Source of the DNA: Saprospiraceae bacterium
GTDB taxonomy: Bacteria > Bacteroidota > Bacteroidia > Chitinophagales > Saprospiraceae
Direction of reading: 5' to 3'
Length of the DNA stretch: 32,470 nt
NCBI GenBank assembly: GCA_030148525.1
Contig: JASBTH010000351.1
Coordinates: forward strand, 1 to 32,470
The notes beneath the pieces are model-generated. The model was not told where the DNA came from. It searched no databases and saw only the letters and a program-made list of their open reading frames with translations. Made by a program: the position numbers and the translations under genes. How positions within the stretch are numbered: the first letter of the stretch is position 1; every line of letters starts with the position of its first letter. Positions 6,671 through 15,307 of this stretch are shown here, piece after piece.

Positions 6671-7600
6671 TTAGCTAAACCTTTCCCGAAACCCGGCCAG
6701 TCCCTGCAATCCGCCCGTGTGGACCATCACCACCGAACTGCCACGGGGGAAGTATCCGCGTTCCATATCCGCCAGGACACCGAATACGAGCTTGCCGGTA
6801 TAGATGGGATCGAGCAGGATGCCGGTGCTGCGGCGGAAGCGATCCATATGTTCGAGCAAGTTTTCCGACCATTTGGCGTAGCCACCGAAGTGGTAATCGG
6901 TGACCAGGTGCCAGGGAACGGTCGACTCGGGTAACCAACGCTGAATCTCCTGGCGAAGGAAGTCTCCTTTGAGAGCGGGATATACGTGCACCTGGGTAGG
7001 CGGTTCCGAGCCCAGTATGAGTCCGGCTGCCGTACCTCCCGTGCCGGCTGAGACACAGAGGTGATCGGGTGCAAAACCCAGTTGATCATGAATCTCTTCC
7101 GATAACTCCCGGCAGCCCCGGATGGCCGCCGCATTGGTGCCGCCATCGGGCAGGATATAGGCCGTATCGCCGTCGGGAAATGATTGGGCCAGGGCGACAG
7201 GGTCCTTTTGCCGAAAGGCAGACCGGGAAATATACTCCAGTCGCATGCCCGATTTTTTGGCGAAAGCCAGGGTAGGATTAAGTGGCTCGTGGGCTTCACC
7301 CCGAATAATGCCGGTGGTACGGAATTTGAAGAGGGAACCCGCAGCGGCCACGGCGGCAATGTGGTTGGAATAGGCCCCGCCGAAGGTGAGCAGGTGATTC
7401 TTCTGCTTTTCTCGGGCTTCCTCCAGATTATAGCGAAGCTTGCGCCATTTATTACCACAAAAGGCGGGGAAGACGGCGTCTTTGGGTAAAAGCAATTGAT
7501 CGTCCCGCTTGATCCATAGGTTTACCCCGGCCGCATCGGCCGAAGGGTGGCGAAGTGGCTGGAGCGGGCTAACCTGATTGAGTCGCGGGAAGTAGGACAA
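6671..7600 (-). CDS. PLP-dependent ACC-deaminase/D-cysteine desulfhydrase-like enzyme
   Basis: Encodes 309 residues of the fold-type II PLP family. The Schiff-base lysine is Lys51 in GNKWRKLRYNL; GGAYSNH, the phosphate-binding loop SAGTGGTAAG and C-terminal HTGG are also present. Family members degrade D-cysteine or 1-aminocyclopropane-1-carboxylate; sequence alone does not decide between them. The start at 7600 is a TTG: an in-frame TAA lies five codons upstream, no ATG lies before the conserved domain, and the N terminus (PRLNQVSPLQPLRH) aligns with what relatives have. It is divergent from truA with only 53 bases between starts. Confidence 0.85.
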   Translation of the reverse strand: MSYFPRLNQVSPLQPLRHPSADAAGVNLWIKRDDQLLLPKDAVFPAFCGNKWRKLRYNLEEAREKQKNHLLTFGGAYSNHIAAVAAAGSLFKFRTTGIIRGEAHEPLNPTLAFAKKSGMRLEYISRSAFRQKDPVALAQSFPDGDTAYILPDGGTNAAAIRGCRELSEEIHDQLGFAPDHLCVSAGTGGTAAGLILGSEPPTQVHVYPALKGDFLRQEIQRWLPESTVPWHLVTDYHFGGYAKWSENLLEHMDRFRRSTGILLDPIYTGKLVFGVLADMERGYFPRGSSVVMVHTGGLQGLAGFRERFS

Positions 7601-7653
7601 ACCTTTGTATTTTTAGCGTGTTTTCGGAGTACTTTGAAGATACAAACTATTCA

Positions 7654-8481
7654 ATGGAGCGGAATCAACGGTATTTCCTGGAATGTAGTTACCACGGGGG
7701 CGACTATTTTGGCTGGCAAAAGCAACCCCGGCAGATTTCCGTTCAGGAAACTATAGAAGATGCTTTTACCACCATCCTCGGCCGGCAGATCGAAATTACG
7801 GGTTGTGGACGCACCGACACAGGCGTGCACGCCCGGGGGTACGTAGCTCACTTCAATTACGATGGCGATTTTCCGCCCAATTTCTTGCGACGCTTTAATA
7901 AATTTTTGCCCAAAGATATTGCCGTGCACCATCTGTATCCGGTGCACTGGGATGCCCATGCTCGCTTCGATGCCTACCACCGGGCGTATGAATACCACCT
8001 CATTTTTGCTAAAGATCCTTTTAAACAGGGACTGGCCACTTATTACTCCTACGCCAACAAGCCGGATTTGCAGCGAATGCAGGAAGCTGCTGCCCTACTG
8101 CTCCAGTATGAGGAATTCTTTCCTTTTTGCAAAAGCAATCACCAGGCAAAATCCCTGATCTGTGATCTGAAGCGAAGCGAATGGGTACAGGGTGATCACT
8201 CCGACCATTGGGTGTACCATATTGCCTCCAACCGCTTCCTGCGGGGTATGGTACGCCTCATAGTAGGCATGTGCATCAACGTGGGTACCGGCAAGGTTAC
8301 CCCCGACGAGGTGCGGGAAGCCCTTGAGCAACAGAAAAGGCTAAAGAAAAGCACCAGTGCGCCTCCTGAGGGACTCTACCTGACGGATATCCGGTATCCG
8401 TACCGGGAGAAACAGGGCGAATACGAGAGTCCTAAAGAAGCCTTTACTCCCAATCCCAAGCTGGACGAGGACTCAAAATAA
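7654..8481 (+). CDS. truA: tRNA pseudouridine synthase A
   Basis: Makes pseudouridine at positions 38-40 of the tRNA anticodon arm. The 275 residues show the catalytic Asp55 in GCGRTDTGVHARG, the N-terminal GGDYFGWQKQP, and ASNRFLRGMVRLIVG near the C terminus. The ATG at 7654 (MERNQRYFLECSYHG) gives the usual short N terminus; the upstream in-frame start at 7618 overlaps the divergent promoter region. Its last 9 bases overlap the end of the convergent acyltransferase-like gene. Confidence 0.95.
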   Translation: MERNQRYFLECSYHGGDYFGWQKQPRQISVQETIEDAFTTILGRQIEITGCGRTDTGVHARGYVAHFNYDGDFPPNFLRRFNKFLPKDIAVHHLYPVHWDAHARFDAYHRAYEYHLIFAKDPFKQGLATYYSYANKPDLQRMQEAAALLLQYEEFFPFCKSNHQAKSLICDLKRSEWVQGDHSDHWVYHIASNRFLRGMVRLIVGMCINVGTGKVTPDEVREALEQQKRLKKSTSAPPEGLYLTDIRYPYREKQGEYESPKEAFTPNPKLDEDSK

Positions 8482-9369
8482 CCCCAGTACCCGCTTATCC
8501 CGCTTTATCTGGTAGTAGGCATTGGGCTGAGCTCCGAAATCGCGGGCAAAGGGCGCCTCCGCTTCGGTGTTGAAGTCCAGCAAAAGCGGGCGGTTTTCGT
8601 TGCTGCGCAAGGCCAGGTCGGTCATCAATTCCAACGCACCGTGCTCTCGGCCGTAGGGTGAAGCCACCGGCAGCAGACTGAGCATTTTGCTGTGGCTGAA
8701 GATGTAGAAATTAACGGCACACAGGTCTCCATCCTTTTTCTTGATGGCCGTGGCAAATCCCTGGCCGCGGTGCAGCACATTATACATGACCCGCTGGACA
8801 GCGTGGAAGGTGCGTTCCACCTCCCGCGTTTGTTGGGTATGTTCTTTGAAGAAGGCGGCAATGGCCTCCGGCTTAATATTGGTGACAGGTAGTAATCCAG
8901 CGTCTGAGGCACGCTCGAGTCGTGCCTGCAAGCTATCGGAATATCGCCTGGAAAGCACTTCGTAGGGCTCGTTGAGCATCAGCTGAAAGTTGGTGCGCTC
9001 CGATACCTCAAAATCCATGTCCTCAGGGGGGCGGTTGCGCTCGTTCAGCGTGATATCAATATAGCGATATTCCTCGGGGATGGCTTCCAAAAAAGCGCGA
9101 ATGCGTGCTTCGGAAAGAGCACGTACACTATAAATGCCCAGTTCTCGCATTAGCAGTGGTTGGTGTAGCTCTTTTCCGATCAGTCGACCGGGACGGTAGA
9201 CCAGCGGGAAAACCGATTGATAATTATCTTCAACCAGCGCTTCCCAATCTTTGGCAATAAAGTCGAGGTACCACATATACCCGAAAACATTACCGTTGGG
9301 GGCGTAGTGTACACATCCGTCGAAGCGTGGTTTTTCAATCTCGTCGCGGGAAAGTCGGCGTATCTCCAT
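8473..9369 (-). CDS. Uncharacterised FemAB/GNAT-like acyltransferase-type protein
   Basis: Encodes 298 residues without a signal peptide or membrane segment. The order of segments (FGYMWYLDFIAKDWEALVEDNYQSVFPLVYR early; a central helical region; GFATAIKKKDGDLCAVNFYIFSHSKMLSLLPVASP; LLLDFNTEAEAPFARDFGA late) resembles FemAB/GNAT-fold proteins found in Bacteroidota, but I cannot name a substrate. Its ATG follows directly on the stop codon of the TonB receptor gene (9370-9372) with no gap, which suggests one mRNA and translational coupling. It overlaps the truA end by 9 bases. Confidence 0.65.
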   Translation of the reverse strand: MEIRRLSRDEIEKPRFDGCVHYAPNGNVFGYMWYLDFIAKDWEALVEDNYQSVFPLVYRPGRLIGKELHQPLLMRELGIYSVRALSEARIRAFLEAIPEEYRYIDITLNERNRPPEDMDFEVSERTNFQLMLNEPYEVLSRRYSDSLQARLERASDAGLLPVTNIKPEAIAAFFKEHTQQTREVERTFHAVQRVMYNVLHRGQGFATAIKKKDGDLCAVNFYIFSHSKMLSLLPVASPYGREHGALELMTDLALRSNENRPLLLDFNTEAEAPFARDFGAQPNAYYQIKRDKRVLGLF

Positions 9370-11673
9370 TTACTTGATTTGATATTCCAACCGGATTCCG
9401 GCGTAAAAGTTTCTCGGTAGTCCGGGATAGTAAAAACGCGGCTGGCTTCCGCCAAAACCCTGAGCGTTGACCTGTACCATGGAGGCGTAGTCTTCGTCAA
9501 AAATATTTTGAATGCCCAGGTAGGGGTGGATTTGCCAGTGCGGTCCGAAGCCTTTCTGCCAGCCGATCCGCAGATCGGTGACCTGATAGGCTTCGTTGTA
9601 TATACGGTTGTCATCCACGATCGGAAACGCGTCGGTATAACGCCAGCGACCGTGGATGTAGAGATCCCAACCCGGTGTCCACTGGGCTTCGACCCCGACC
9701 TGATGGGGTGGCTGGCCGGTAAGGGCATTGCCGCTGTAGTCGTTCTCCCCGTCGAGGAAGGTATCAAAATAGTAATCGCTGTAGGCATACGATACCCTGG
9801 CGTAGGTGCCGGTTACATCAGGTAGCCGGTAGGTCAGTCGGGCTTCCAGGCCCTGGTGAATACTGCTGCCGGCATTGATGCCGATGAACTGGTCGAGGGC
9901 CGTACGGCGGGCTACCAAGAGGTCGGTGATCCACATGCGGTAGAGTGAGACCTCGTAGCTAAACCGCCCGAACAAAAAACTGCCCCGGCTACCGGTTTCC
10001 AGGTTGAGTCCCCGCTCGGGTTGGATATCCGGATTACGACTGCCGTCGGGTTGCAGGGTTTCCTCCAGGGTAGGGGCCGCAAAACCGTGACTAACCGTAG
10101 CGTACCAGTTCATCCGCGGTGCGAAGGTGTAGGAAATACTCAGGCGGGGCGACCAGATAGGGCGGAAGGCATAATCACCACTCTGATCGTCCTGATCTTG
10201 TGGGAATTGATCGGTCAGGGTGTATTGGGTTTCATTCAGGTTTATGCCGGCGGTTACCTGCCAATCGGGATCGGGTTGCCAGTGCATCTCGGCAAAGAGG
10301 TTGTAATAGCGCCGGTTTTCCAGTTGGTCGCTGAGGAGTTCACCGAGTGCTCCTTCGGCCAGGGTGGCATTGGTGGTCCAGTCGTAGCGTTCGTCGTAGT
10401 ATTCGATACCGGTGGTAATGCGGGGAGTGAAACTTTCGGAGCCCGGTGTCCAGTCGAGAGTGGTGCGAAAGCCCAGGGCCCGGTTGTTTTCCCGCAGGAT
10501 ATTGAAGGGGCGGACCTCGTAGTTATTGCGGCTGGTGGCAAACAGGCTGATGCCCGAGCGCAGGGATTGGTCCGCTTTTGGCGAAAGCCACTGCCGCCGG
10601 TGCGAAAAGCCGACGAGCAGGCGATCGTAATCTTCTCCCCCCGACACACCTGCCCAATTAGCCGCGGCCATTTCCGGATTGTTGCGAAAATCGGTTTCGT
10701 TTAACGATGAGGAAATCCCCGCTTCCACCTGATTGTAGTTGAGAAAGAGGGTGGCTCCCTGGCGGTCGTCGGGTGCCGACCAGCGCGCGAGGGCGGTCAG
10801 GGCGTTGCGGTCGTAGGTGTTGTTCGCGCGGTAGCCATCGCTGTGGGTACGTGTACCATTGAGCGTCAGTTGAAAGGGGCTGTCACTACCGGCCACATCG
10901 GCCTGCAGAACGGTGCGGGATAAGCCGAAGCTGCCGCTCGATTGGGAGGCCGAATAGCTGGCGGGGCGCTCCGAAGAGGTGGTTTGGTACTGGATCAGGC
11001 CGCCCAAACCAGCCCCATAGCTGCTGGCGGTGGGCCCCTTGCGAATGATGATCTGATCGACCAGGCTGAGATCAATATCTTCCAGCACCGTTTCACCCAC
11101 GCCATTGGTCAGGGGAATATCGTCGAGGTAGGCGCGGATCTTAGCCGTGCCGAAGGGGATGCGGTTACCGATACCGCGGATGGTGATGCGGTTAGTGTTC
11201 AGGGCTCCACTTTGCATAAATAAACCGGGGATCTGATTGAGTACCGGTGCCGGATTTAGTTGGTCGGTGCGGTTGATCTGTTGCCGGGAAATACGCTGGA
11301 CCGAGGCGGCCGTCCGCAGAGATACATCGGGTGGATCGGCCTGAATAATGACCGTGGACAGGGTGGTGTTGGGATCGAGCCGCACCGTCAGAAAATCCTG
11401 ATCCGGGATAGGGGCAATGGTCACCCGCTCGTAGCCGGTGTAGGAGACGACGAGACTGTCGCCCGCCGCCGTGAGGTTAAATTGTCCACGGCCGTCGGTG
11501 GTGGTACCGGTTCCCGATCGGATATCCTGGACGGTGGCGCCGACCACTGGCTCATTGCTTGTCAGCGTGACCACCTGTCCGCGAACAAGTTGTTGGGCTG
11601 CCAGAAAAAAAGGGGCGAGGGAAAACCCTAAAAGGAGCACATACTGTTTAAAGAAGACGATTGTTTTTCGCAT
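9370..11673 (-). CDS. TonB-dependent outer membrane receptor
   Basis: Encodes 767 residues. An N-terminal signal peptide (MRKTIVFFKQYVLLLGFSLAPFFLAA) is followed by a CarboxypepD_reg-like domain (VRGQVVTLTSNEPVVGATV to YTGYERVTI, about 30-105), a plug domain (about 125-240, with ITIRGIGNR and GPTASSYGAGLGGLIQYQ), and a 22-strand-type barrel ending in aromatic GIRLEYQIK. Such receptors import metal chelates, vitamins or glycans using TonB energy. The ligand is unknown. The divergent start of an HMA metallochaperone 18 bases away hints at metal import, which is inference. The downstream acyltransferase-like gene abuts its stop. Confidence 0.9.
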   Translation of the reverse strand: MRKTIVFFKQYVLLLGFSLAPFFLAAQQLVRGQVVTLTSNEPVVGATVQDIRSGTGTTTDGRGQFNLTAAGDSLVVSYTGYERVTIAPIPDQDFLTVRLDPNTTLSTVIIQADPPDVSLRTAASVQRISRQQINRTDQLNPAPVLNQIPGLFMQSGALNTNRITIRGIGNRIPFGTAKIRAYLDDIPLTNGVGETVLEDIDLSLVDQIIIRKGPTASSYGAGLGGLIQYQTTSSERPASYSASQSSGSFGLSRTVLQADVAGSDSPFQLTLNGTRTHSDGYRANNTYDRNALTALARWSAPDDRQGATLFLNYNQVEAGISSSLNETDFRNNPEMAAANWAGVSGGEDYDRLLVGFSHRRQWLSPKADQSLRSGISLFATSRNNYEVRPFNILRENNRALGFRTTLDWTPGSESFTPRITTGIEYYDERYDWTTNATLAEGALGELLSDQLENRRYYNLFAEMHWQPDPDWQVTAGINLNETQYTLTDQFPQDQDDQSGDYAFRPIWSPRLSISYTFAPRMNWYATVSHGFAAPTLEETLQPDGSRNPDIQPERGLNLETGSRGSFLFGRFSYEVSLYRMWITDLLVARRTALDQFIGINAGSSIHQGLEARLTYRLPDVTGTYARVSYAYSDYYFDTFLDGENDYSGNALTGQPPHQVGVEAQWTPGWDLYIHGRWRYTDAFPIVDDNRIYNEAYQVTDLRIGWQKGFGPHWQIHPYLGIQNIFDEDYASMVQVNAQGFGGSQPRFYYPGLPRNFYAGIRLEYQIK

Positions 11674-11691
11674 ACTATTAACTCAAACACC

Positions 11692-11907
11692 ATGAAAGAA
11701 TACACGTTCAAAACTAATATCAATTGCGGAAGTTGCATTCGCTCCGTAACCGGATTTATTGAAGACGTGCCGGGGCTCAAAGAATGGACCGTAGATACGG
11801 AGAATCCCGAAAAGATCCTTACGGTAAAAGGAGACAATCTGAATGAGCAGGCTATTGTCGAAGCGGTTGAGGATGCCGGCTTCGATATTGAGCCGTTGGT
11901 ACGGTGA
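11692..11907 (+). CDS. Free-standing HMA-domain metallochaperone
   Basis: Encodes 71 residues with a single heavy-metal-associated domain: the beta-alpha-beta-beta-alpha-beta pattern and a Cys12-Gly-Ser-Cys15 metal site (TNINCGSCIRSV). Relatives such as CopZ/Atx1 carry Cu(I) or a similar ion in the cytoplasm. The ATG is 18 bases from the divergent TonB receptor ATG, so the promoter of each gene must overlap the other gene's 5' end. It lies 6.6 kb upstream of the metal efflux locus. Confidence 0.85.
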   Translation: MKEYTFKTNINCGSCIRSVTGFIEDVPGLKEWTVDTENPEKILTVKGDNLNEQAIVEAVEDAGFDIEPLVR

Positions 11908-11914
11908 CGGGACC

Positions 11915-12028
11915 ATGGCGCGAAATGCCCTGTTCGATTACGGTGAGCTAGTCTACGAGGCGCTTTGCGACAAAACTGGTCAGATCACTGAGCGCAAGGG
12001 TGATGTTCCGGAGAAGTACCGTTCCTAA
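11915..12028 (+). CDS. Possible 37-residue ORF after the HMA gene
   Basis: ATG at 11915 to TAA at 12026-12028 encodes MARNALFDYGELVYEALCDK and 17 further residues ending VPEKYRS. It starts 7 bases past the HMA stop, and its composition looks like that of a real protein rather than repeat translation. I recognise no family. It may be a small gene or the degraded end of a lost one. Confidence 0.25.
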   Translation: MARNALFDYGELVYEALCDKTGQITERKGDVPEKYRS

Positions 12029-12034
12029 AAGACT

Positions 12035-12093
12035 GCCCAAAATAGTGTAGGCCCTGTCTGACAAAGTCAGACAGGGCCTACACTATTTTGGGC
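12035..12093. terminator. 59-base perfect inverted repeat between convergent genes
   Basis: Arms at 12035-12062 and 12066-12093 are perfect 28-base inverted copies around an AAA loop. It lies between the convergent HMA-side and BNR-propeller genes and could end transcription from both sides. The stem is far longer than a usual intrinsic terminator and lacks a U tract outside the arms; the outer part of each arm contains a run of A or T (CAAAATAG / CTATTTTG). Confidence 0.7.
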
Positions 12094-12111
12094 GAGGTCA
12101 GAGGAGCTCCA

Positions 12112-12149
12112 CCTCAAACCCCAAACCTCAAACCTCAAACCTCAAACCT
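12112..12149 (-). repeat. GAGGTTT heptad repeat, 5.4 copies
   Basis: Five 7-base units plus three bases of CCTCAAA (second unit CCCCAAA) on the plus strand. Read on the minus strand this is GAGGTTT-type text directly after the stop codon of the BNR/VPS10 gene. The first 19 bases equal the reverse complement of 6103-6121. Confidence 0.85.
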
Positions 12150-12151
12150 GA

Positions 12152-15100
12152 TTAGTCGTTCATCCGTACCGGTTCGTATTCCTTGAACAACGGTACTGAA
12201 ACACCCTCGACCTTCTCCTGATACTCCTTGAAGTCGTTCATGAAAAAGTCGTTAATGGCATCCAGGGCTTCGGATACATAATCCCGGGCAACCTCCATGG
12301 TGCGTTGAGCAGCCTGATTAGGGGCGCCCATGGAGGAACCAATGTATCCACGGGCATTGTACATTTTCCCCATGACGTTGTCACTGGTACGTTGAATCCC
12401 CTTCAGACCTTCGGGCTGCATATATAGCTCTTCCAACTGGGCGAGGCTATCGAGCATGGCTTTACCCATCTTTTTGATGTCGGCCTGTACCGTATCCGGA
12501 GCCATCTCCATGGCTTTATTGATCCGGTCGATGGTCTTGCGGGCATCCTTGAGTCGATTGAAGCCTTCCGTAGCCTTTTCGGCCAGGTCTTCCCATTCGC
12601 GATAGGCAGCATCAAGGGCGCGCATTTGGGCCATGGACATATCGATCCGAGGGTCCATGTTAACCGCTACTTCGGTCGAGTCCTTCACGTCACCCATGGC
12701 GATCACAACCTTATAGGTACCCGGCAAAACGCTGGGACCCGATGGCGGATCGGCATCCGGACGACGGTCGCGACGGGATGGTGTTTCTACTCCATTGCGG
12801 TTCATGGGCCAGTAAACGCGGTTCATACCGGTATCCAGTTCGGTACTGTAGGTGCGGATGGTATCACCGGCTGCATTGAATACGTGGACCTTTGCTTTGC
12901 CTTTGCTCTTTTTCTTTTTACCATCTTCATCCATGCCCGGAGGCTTCCGCCAAACGGTCATCATGGCTCCGCCGCGCCGGTTCTGTCCCCGGAACATACC
13001 ATCGGCGGCGAAGCGGACCCCGGTGAATGACTTGTATTCAGCCAGGTAGGCATCGGGCGTTTCAAAAACAGCCAGGTCCTTATCCAGAACCTCACCATTG
13101 GTTGCCGCGATTTTGCGCAGCGGACGAATGTCGTCCATGATCCAGGCCGCACGACCGAAGGTGCCAATGATCAGGTCGTGTTCACGCGGGTGGATGGCCA
13201 GGTCAGCCGTCGATACACTGGGGAAATGTGTCCATTTCGTCCAGTTTTTTCCGTAATCAACACTGACGTACAAACCAAAATCGGTACCCAGGAAAAGCAA
13301 GTTGGGTTCCTCGAGGTCCTGGATCAGGGAGAGGGCGTGGCCATTAGCCTGTTCCTCGTCGACAATTTTGGTCCAGCTTTGACCGTAGTCGTCGGTGTGA
13401 TAGGCCATGGGGCGGTAGTCATTACGGCGATAATCGTTTACGACTACAAAGGCTTCACCATCGTTGATAGATGATAAATGGATAAACGGTATCCAGGCAC
13501 CTTCATTAAAATCGGGCAGGCGATCCGACAGGTTGGTCCAGGTCTCGCCGCCATCGCGTGTGAGTTGCAGGTTTCCGTCGTCAGTACCTACCCAGATGGT
13601 ATTTTTATCGTCGTGATCAGGAGCAATAGCCAGGATAGTAGTGTGGTTTTCAGCCTGTGTATCATCGATGGTCAGTCCACCACTCAGGTGCTGTTTCTGT
13701 TTGCTGGTATCATTGGTGGTGAGGTCCGGAGAGATCACTTCCCAGCTATCTCCGCAATCCGTGCTGTAATGCACATATTGGCTTCCGTAGTAGACCCCAC
13801 AATCATTAAAAGGATCCAGTGCGATGGCAGCATTCCAATTGAAACGCAGCTCGACATCAGCATCCGGGTGGGTGGGTTTGATGCGCTTGGTCTGACCGGT
13901 TTCGGTATCGACCAGCCCGACGTTACCACCCTGAGACATGGCGTACACGTACCGGTTGTCGTCGGGTTTGAATTGTACGTCAAAGCCGTCACCGAAATAC
14001 ACTTCTTGCCAGCGGGCATTGGTAATACCTCCGGCCTGCCAGACCTGGCTGGGGCCAACCCAGGATCCATTGTCCTGCATACCACCTGCTACGTTGTATG
14101 GTATGTCCATATCGTAACTGATGTGGTAGAACTGGGCCAGGGGCAGGTTGGGAATAAAGCGCCAGCTTTCCCCCCGATCGCGCGAGATGTTCAGGCCTCC
14201 GTCATTACCTTCGATCAGATAATTGGGATCATCGGGATGCACCCAAAACGCGTGATGGTCGGGGTGAACACCTGAATAGGGGAGCAGTGTACGCCAGTTT
14301 CGACCGCCATCTTCCGATATGGTGACCAGCGAATGCAGGCTGTAAATGCGGTTTTCGTTAACGGGGTCGACAAAGATATCAGAGTAATAGAACGGGCGAT
14401 TGCCGTAATTTCCATTAGCCTTCACCTTAGACCAGTTGCGTCCGCCGTCAGTAGATTTATAGAAACCATTCTCTTTGGCTTCGACCAAAGCGTATACAAT
14501 ATTGGGGGAGGAAGGTGCCATGGCCAGTCCGATACGTCCCAGTTCGCCTTTCGGCAAACCATCTGTGTCGGTTCGCTCCTGCCAGGTTTCACCCCCGTCG
14601 AGGGTTACAAAAAGACCGGAACCGGGGCCTCCCGAGTTAAAGGTCCAGGGCTTACGACCCATTTCCCACATGGCCACCAGTATCTTATTCGGGTTGGTGG
14701 GATCCATGATCATATCGGCCACACCGGTCTCTTCGTTGGCGTACAGGATTTTGTTCCAGGTCTTACCGCCGTCGGTGGTTTTGTACACGCCCCGTTCTTC
14801 ATTTGGTCCCCATACCGAACCCAGTGCGCCGGCGTAGACTGTCTGAGGGTCGTCGGGGTGGATGAGGATACGGTGGATGGTCTTGGTGGCTTTAAGGCCC
14901 ATACAAGTCCACGTCTCTCCGCCGTCCAGGCTTTTGTAGATGCCTTCACCACTATTCATGGAGTTGCGGGGGTTCCCTTCACCGGTACCAACCCAGATCA
15001 CATCCGGGTTTTTCTGGCTGACCGCCAGGGCACCAATGCTCTGGACCGGCTGGTCGTCAAAGATAGGCTTCCAGCTAATGCCACCGTTCATAGATTTCCA

Positions 15101-15307
15101 GGCACCACCGGAAGCGGTACCTACGTAAATGATGTCGGAATCGGTCAGGTCCACATCAATGGCCGTAACCCGGCCACTCATGCCTGCGGGGCCAATATTT
15201 CGAATGGTAAGGTCTTCCATCAGGTCGACCGGAATATCTGATTGTCCGATCAGTGGGAAGAAACTCCATAGCAGCAAACTACAGAGTATGGATACACGTG
15301 TGCTCAT
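12152..15307 (-). CDS. Large secreted BNR/VPS10-type beta-propeller protein
   Basis: Encodes 1051 residues. A signal peptide (MSTRVSILCSLLLWSFFPLIGQS) is followed by many BNR/Asp-box units, such as YKSLDGGETW, YKTTDGGKTW, FVTLDGGETW, YKSTDGGRNW, LTRDGGETW and YVSVDYGKNW, over about residues 40-740. After this come a Lys-rich linker (DEDGKKKKSKGKAKV), a beta domain, and a helical C-terminal region (about 900-1045). Such proteins are often called glycosyl hydrolase, sortilin or WD40/YVTN/BNR-like; no catalytic residue can be pointed to, so the role in the envelope or outside the cell is open. The ATG at 15307 is preferred to 15346 because it starts the signal peptide. Confidence 0.85.
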   Translation of the reverse strand: MSTRVSILCSLLLWSFFPLIGQSDIPVDLMEDLTIRNIGPAGMSGRVTAIDVDLTDSDIIYVGTASGGAWKSMNGGISWKPIFDDQPVQSIGALAVSQKNPDVIWVGTGEGNPRNSMNSGEGIYKSLDGGETWTCMGLKATKTIHRILIHPDDPQTVYAGALGSVWGPNEERGVYKTTDGGKTWNKILYANEETGVADMIMDPTNPNKILVAMWEMGRKPWTFNSGGPGSGLFVTLDGGETWQERTDTDGLPKGELGRIGLAMAPSSPNIVYALVEAKENGFYKSTDGGRNWSKVKANGNYGNRPFYYSDIFVDPVNENRIYSLHSLVTISEDGGRNWRTLLPYSGVHPDHHAFWVHPDDPNYLIEGNDGGLNISRDRGESWRFIPNLPLAQFYHISYDMDIPYNVAGGMQDNGSWVGPSQVWQAGGITNARWQEVYFGDGFDVQFKPDDNRYVYAMSQGGNVGLVDTETGQTKRIKPTHPDADVELRFNWNAAIALDPFNDCGVYYGSQYVHYSTDCGDSWEVISPDLTTNDTSKQKQHLSGGLTIDDTQAENHTTILAIAPDHDDKNTIWVGTDDGNLQLTRDGGETWTNLSDRLPDFNEGAWIPFIHLSSINDGEAFVVVNDYRRNDYRPMAYHTDDYGQSWTKIVDEEQANGHALSLIQDLEEPNLLFLGTDFGLYVSVDYGKNWTKWTHFPSVSTADLAIHPREHDLIIGTFGRAAWIMDDIRPLRKIAATNGEVLDKDLAVFETPDAYLAEYKSFTGVRFAADGMFRGQNRRGGAMMTVWRKPPGMDEDGKKKKSKGKAKVHVFNAAGDTIRTYSTELDTGMNRVYWPMNRNGVETPSRRDRRPDADPPSGPSVLPGTYKVVIAMGDVKDSTEVAVNMDPRIDMSMAQMRALDAAYREWEDLAEKATEGFNRLKDARKTIDRINKAMEMAPDTVQADIKKMGKAMLDSLAQLEELYMQPEGLKGIQRTSDNVMGKMYNARGYIGSSMGAPNQAAQRTMEVARDYVSEALDAINDFFMNDFKEYQEKVEGVSVPLFKEYEPVRMND

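Noticed and set aside
6727-7458. 243-codon open frame on the minus strand
   Set aside because: Overlaps the PLP-enzyme gene in another frame; the PLP motifs lie in the longer frame.
7604-7636. Promoter for truA (TTTG-N21-GTACTTTG)
   Set aside because: The spacing fits but the -7 box lacks the TA of TAnnTTTG, so the call is too weak.
10021-10704. 227-codon open frame on the plus strand
   Set aside because: Antisense to the TonB receptor barrel; Gly/Val-rich shadow text.
12035-12093. Insertion sequence ends
   Set aside because: The arms are separated by only 3 bases, so no transposase could be enclosed, and no target duplication was seen.
13478-14275. 265-codon open frame on the plus strand
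   Set aside because: Also antisense to the BNR/VPS10 propeller and without motifs.
14333-15241. 302-codon open frame on the plus strand
   Set aside because: Antisense to the BNR/VPS10 propeller, which has a signal peptide and many Asp-box motifs in the opposite frame.
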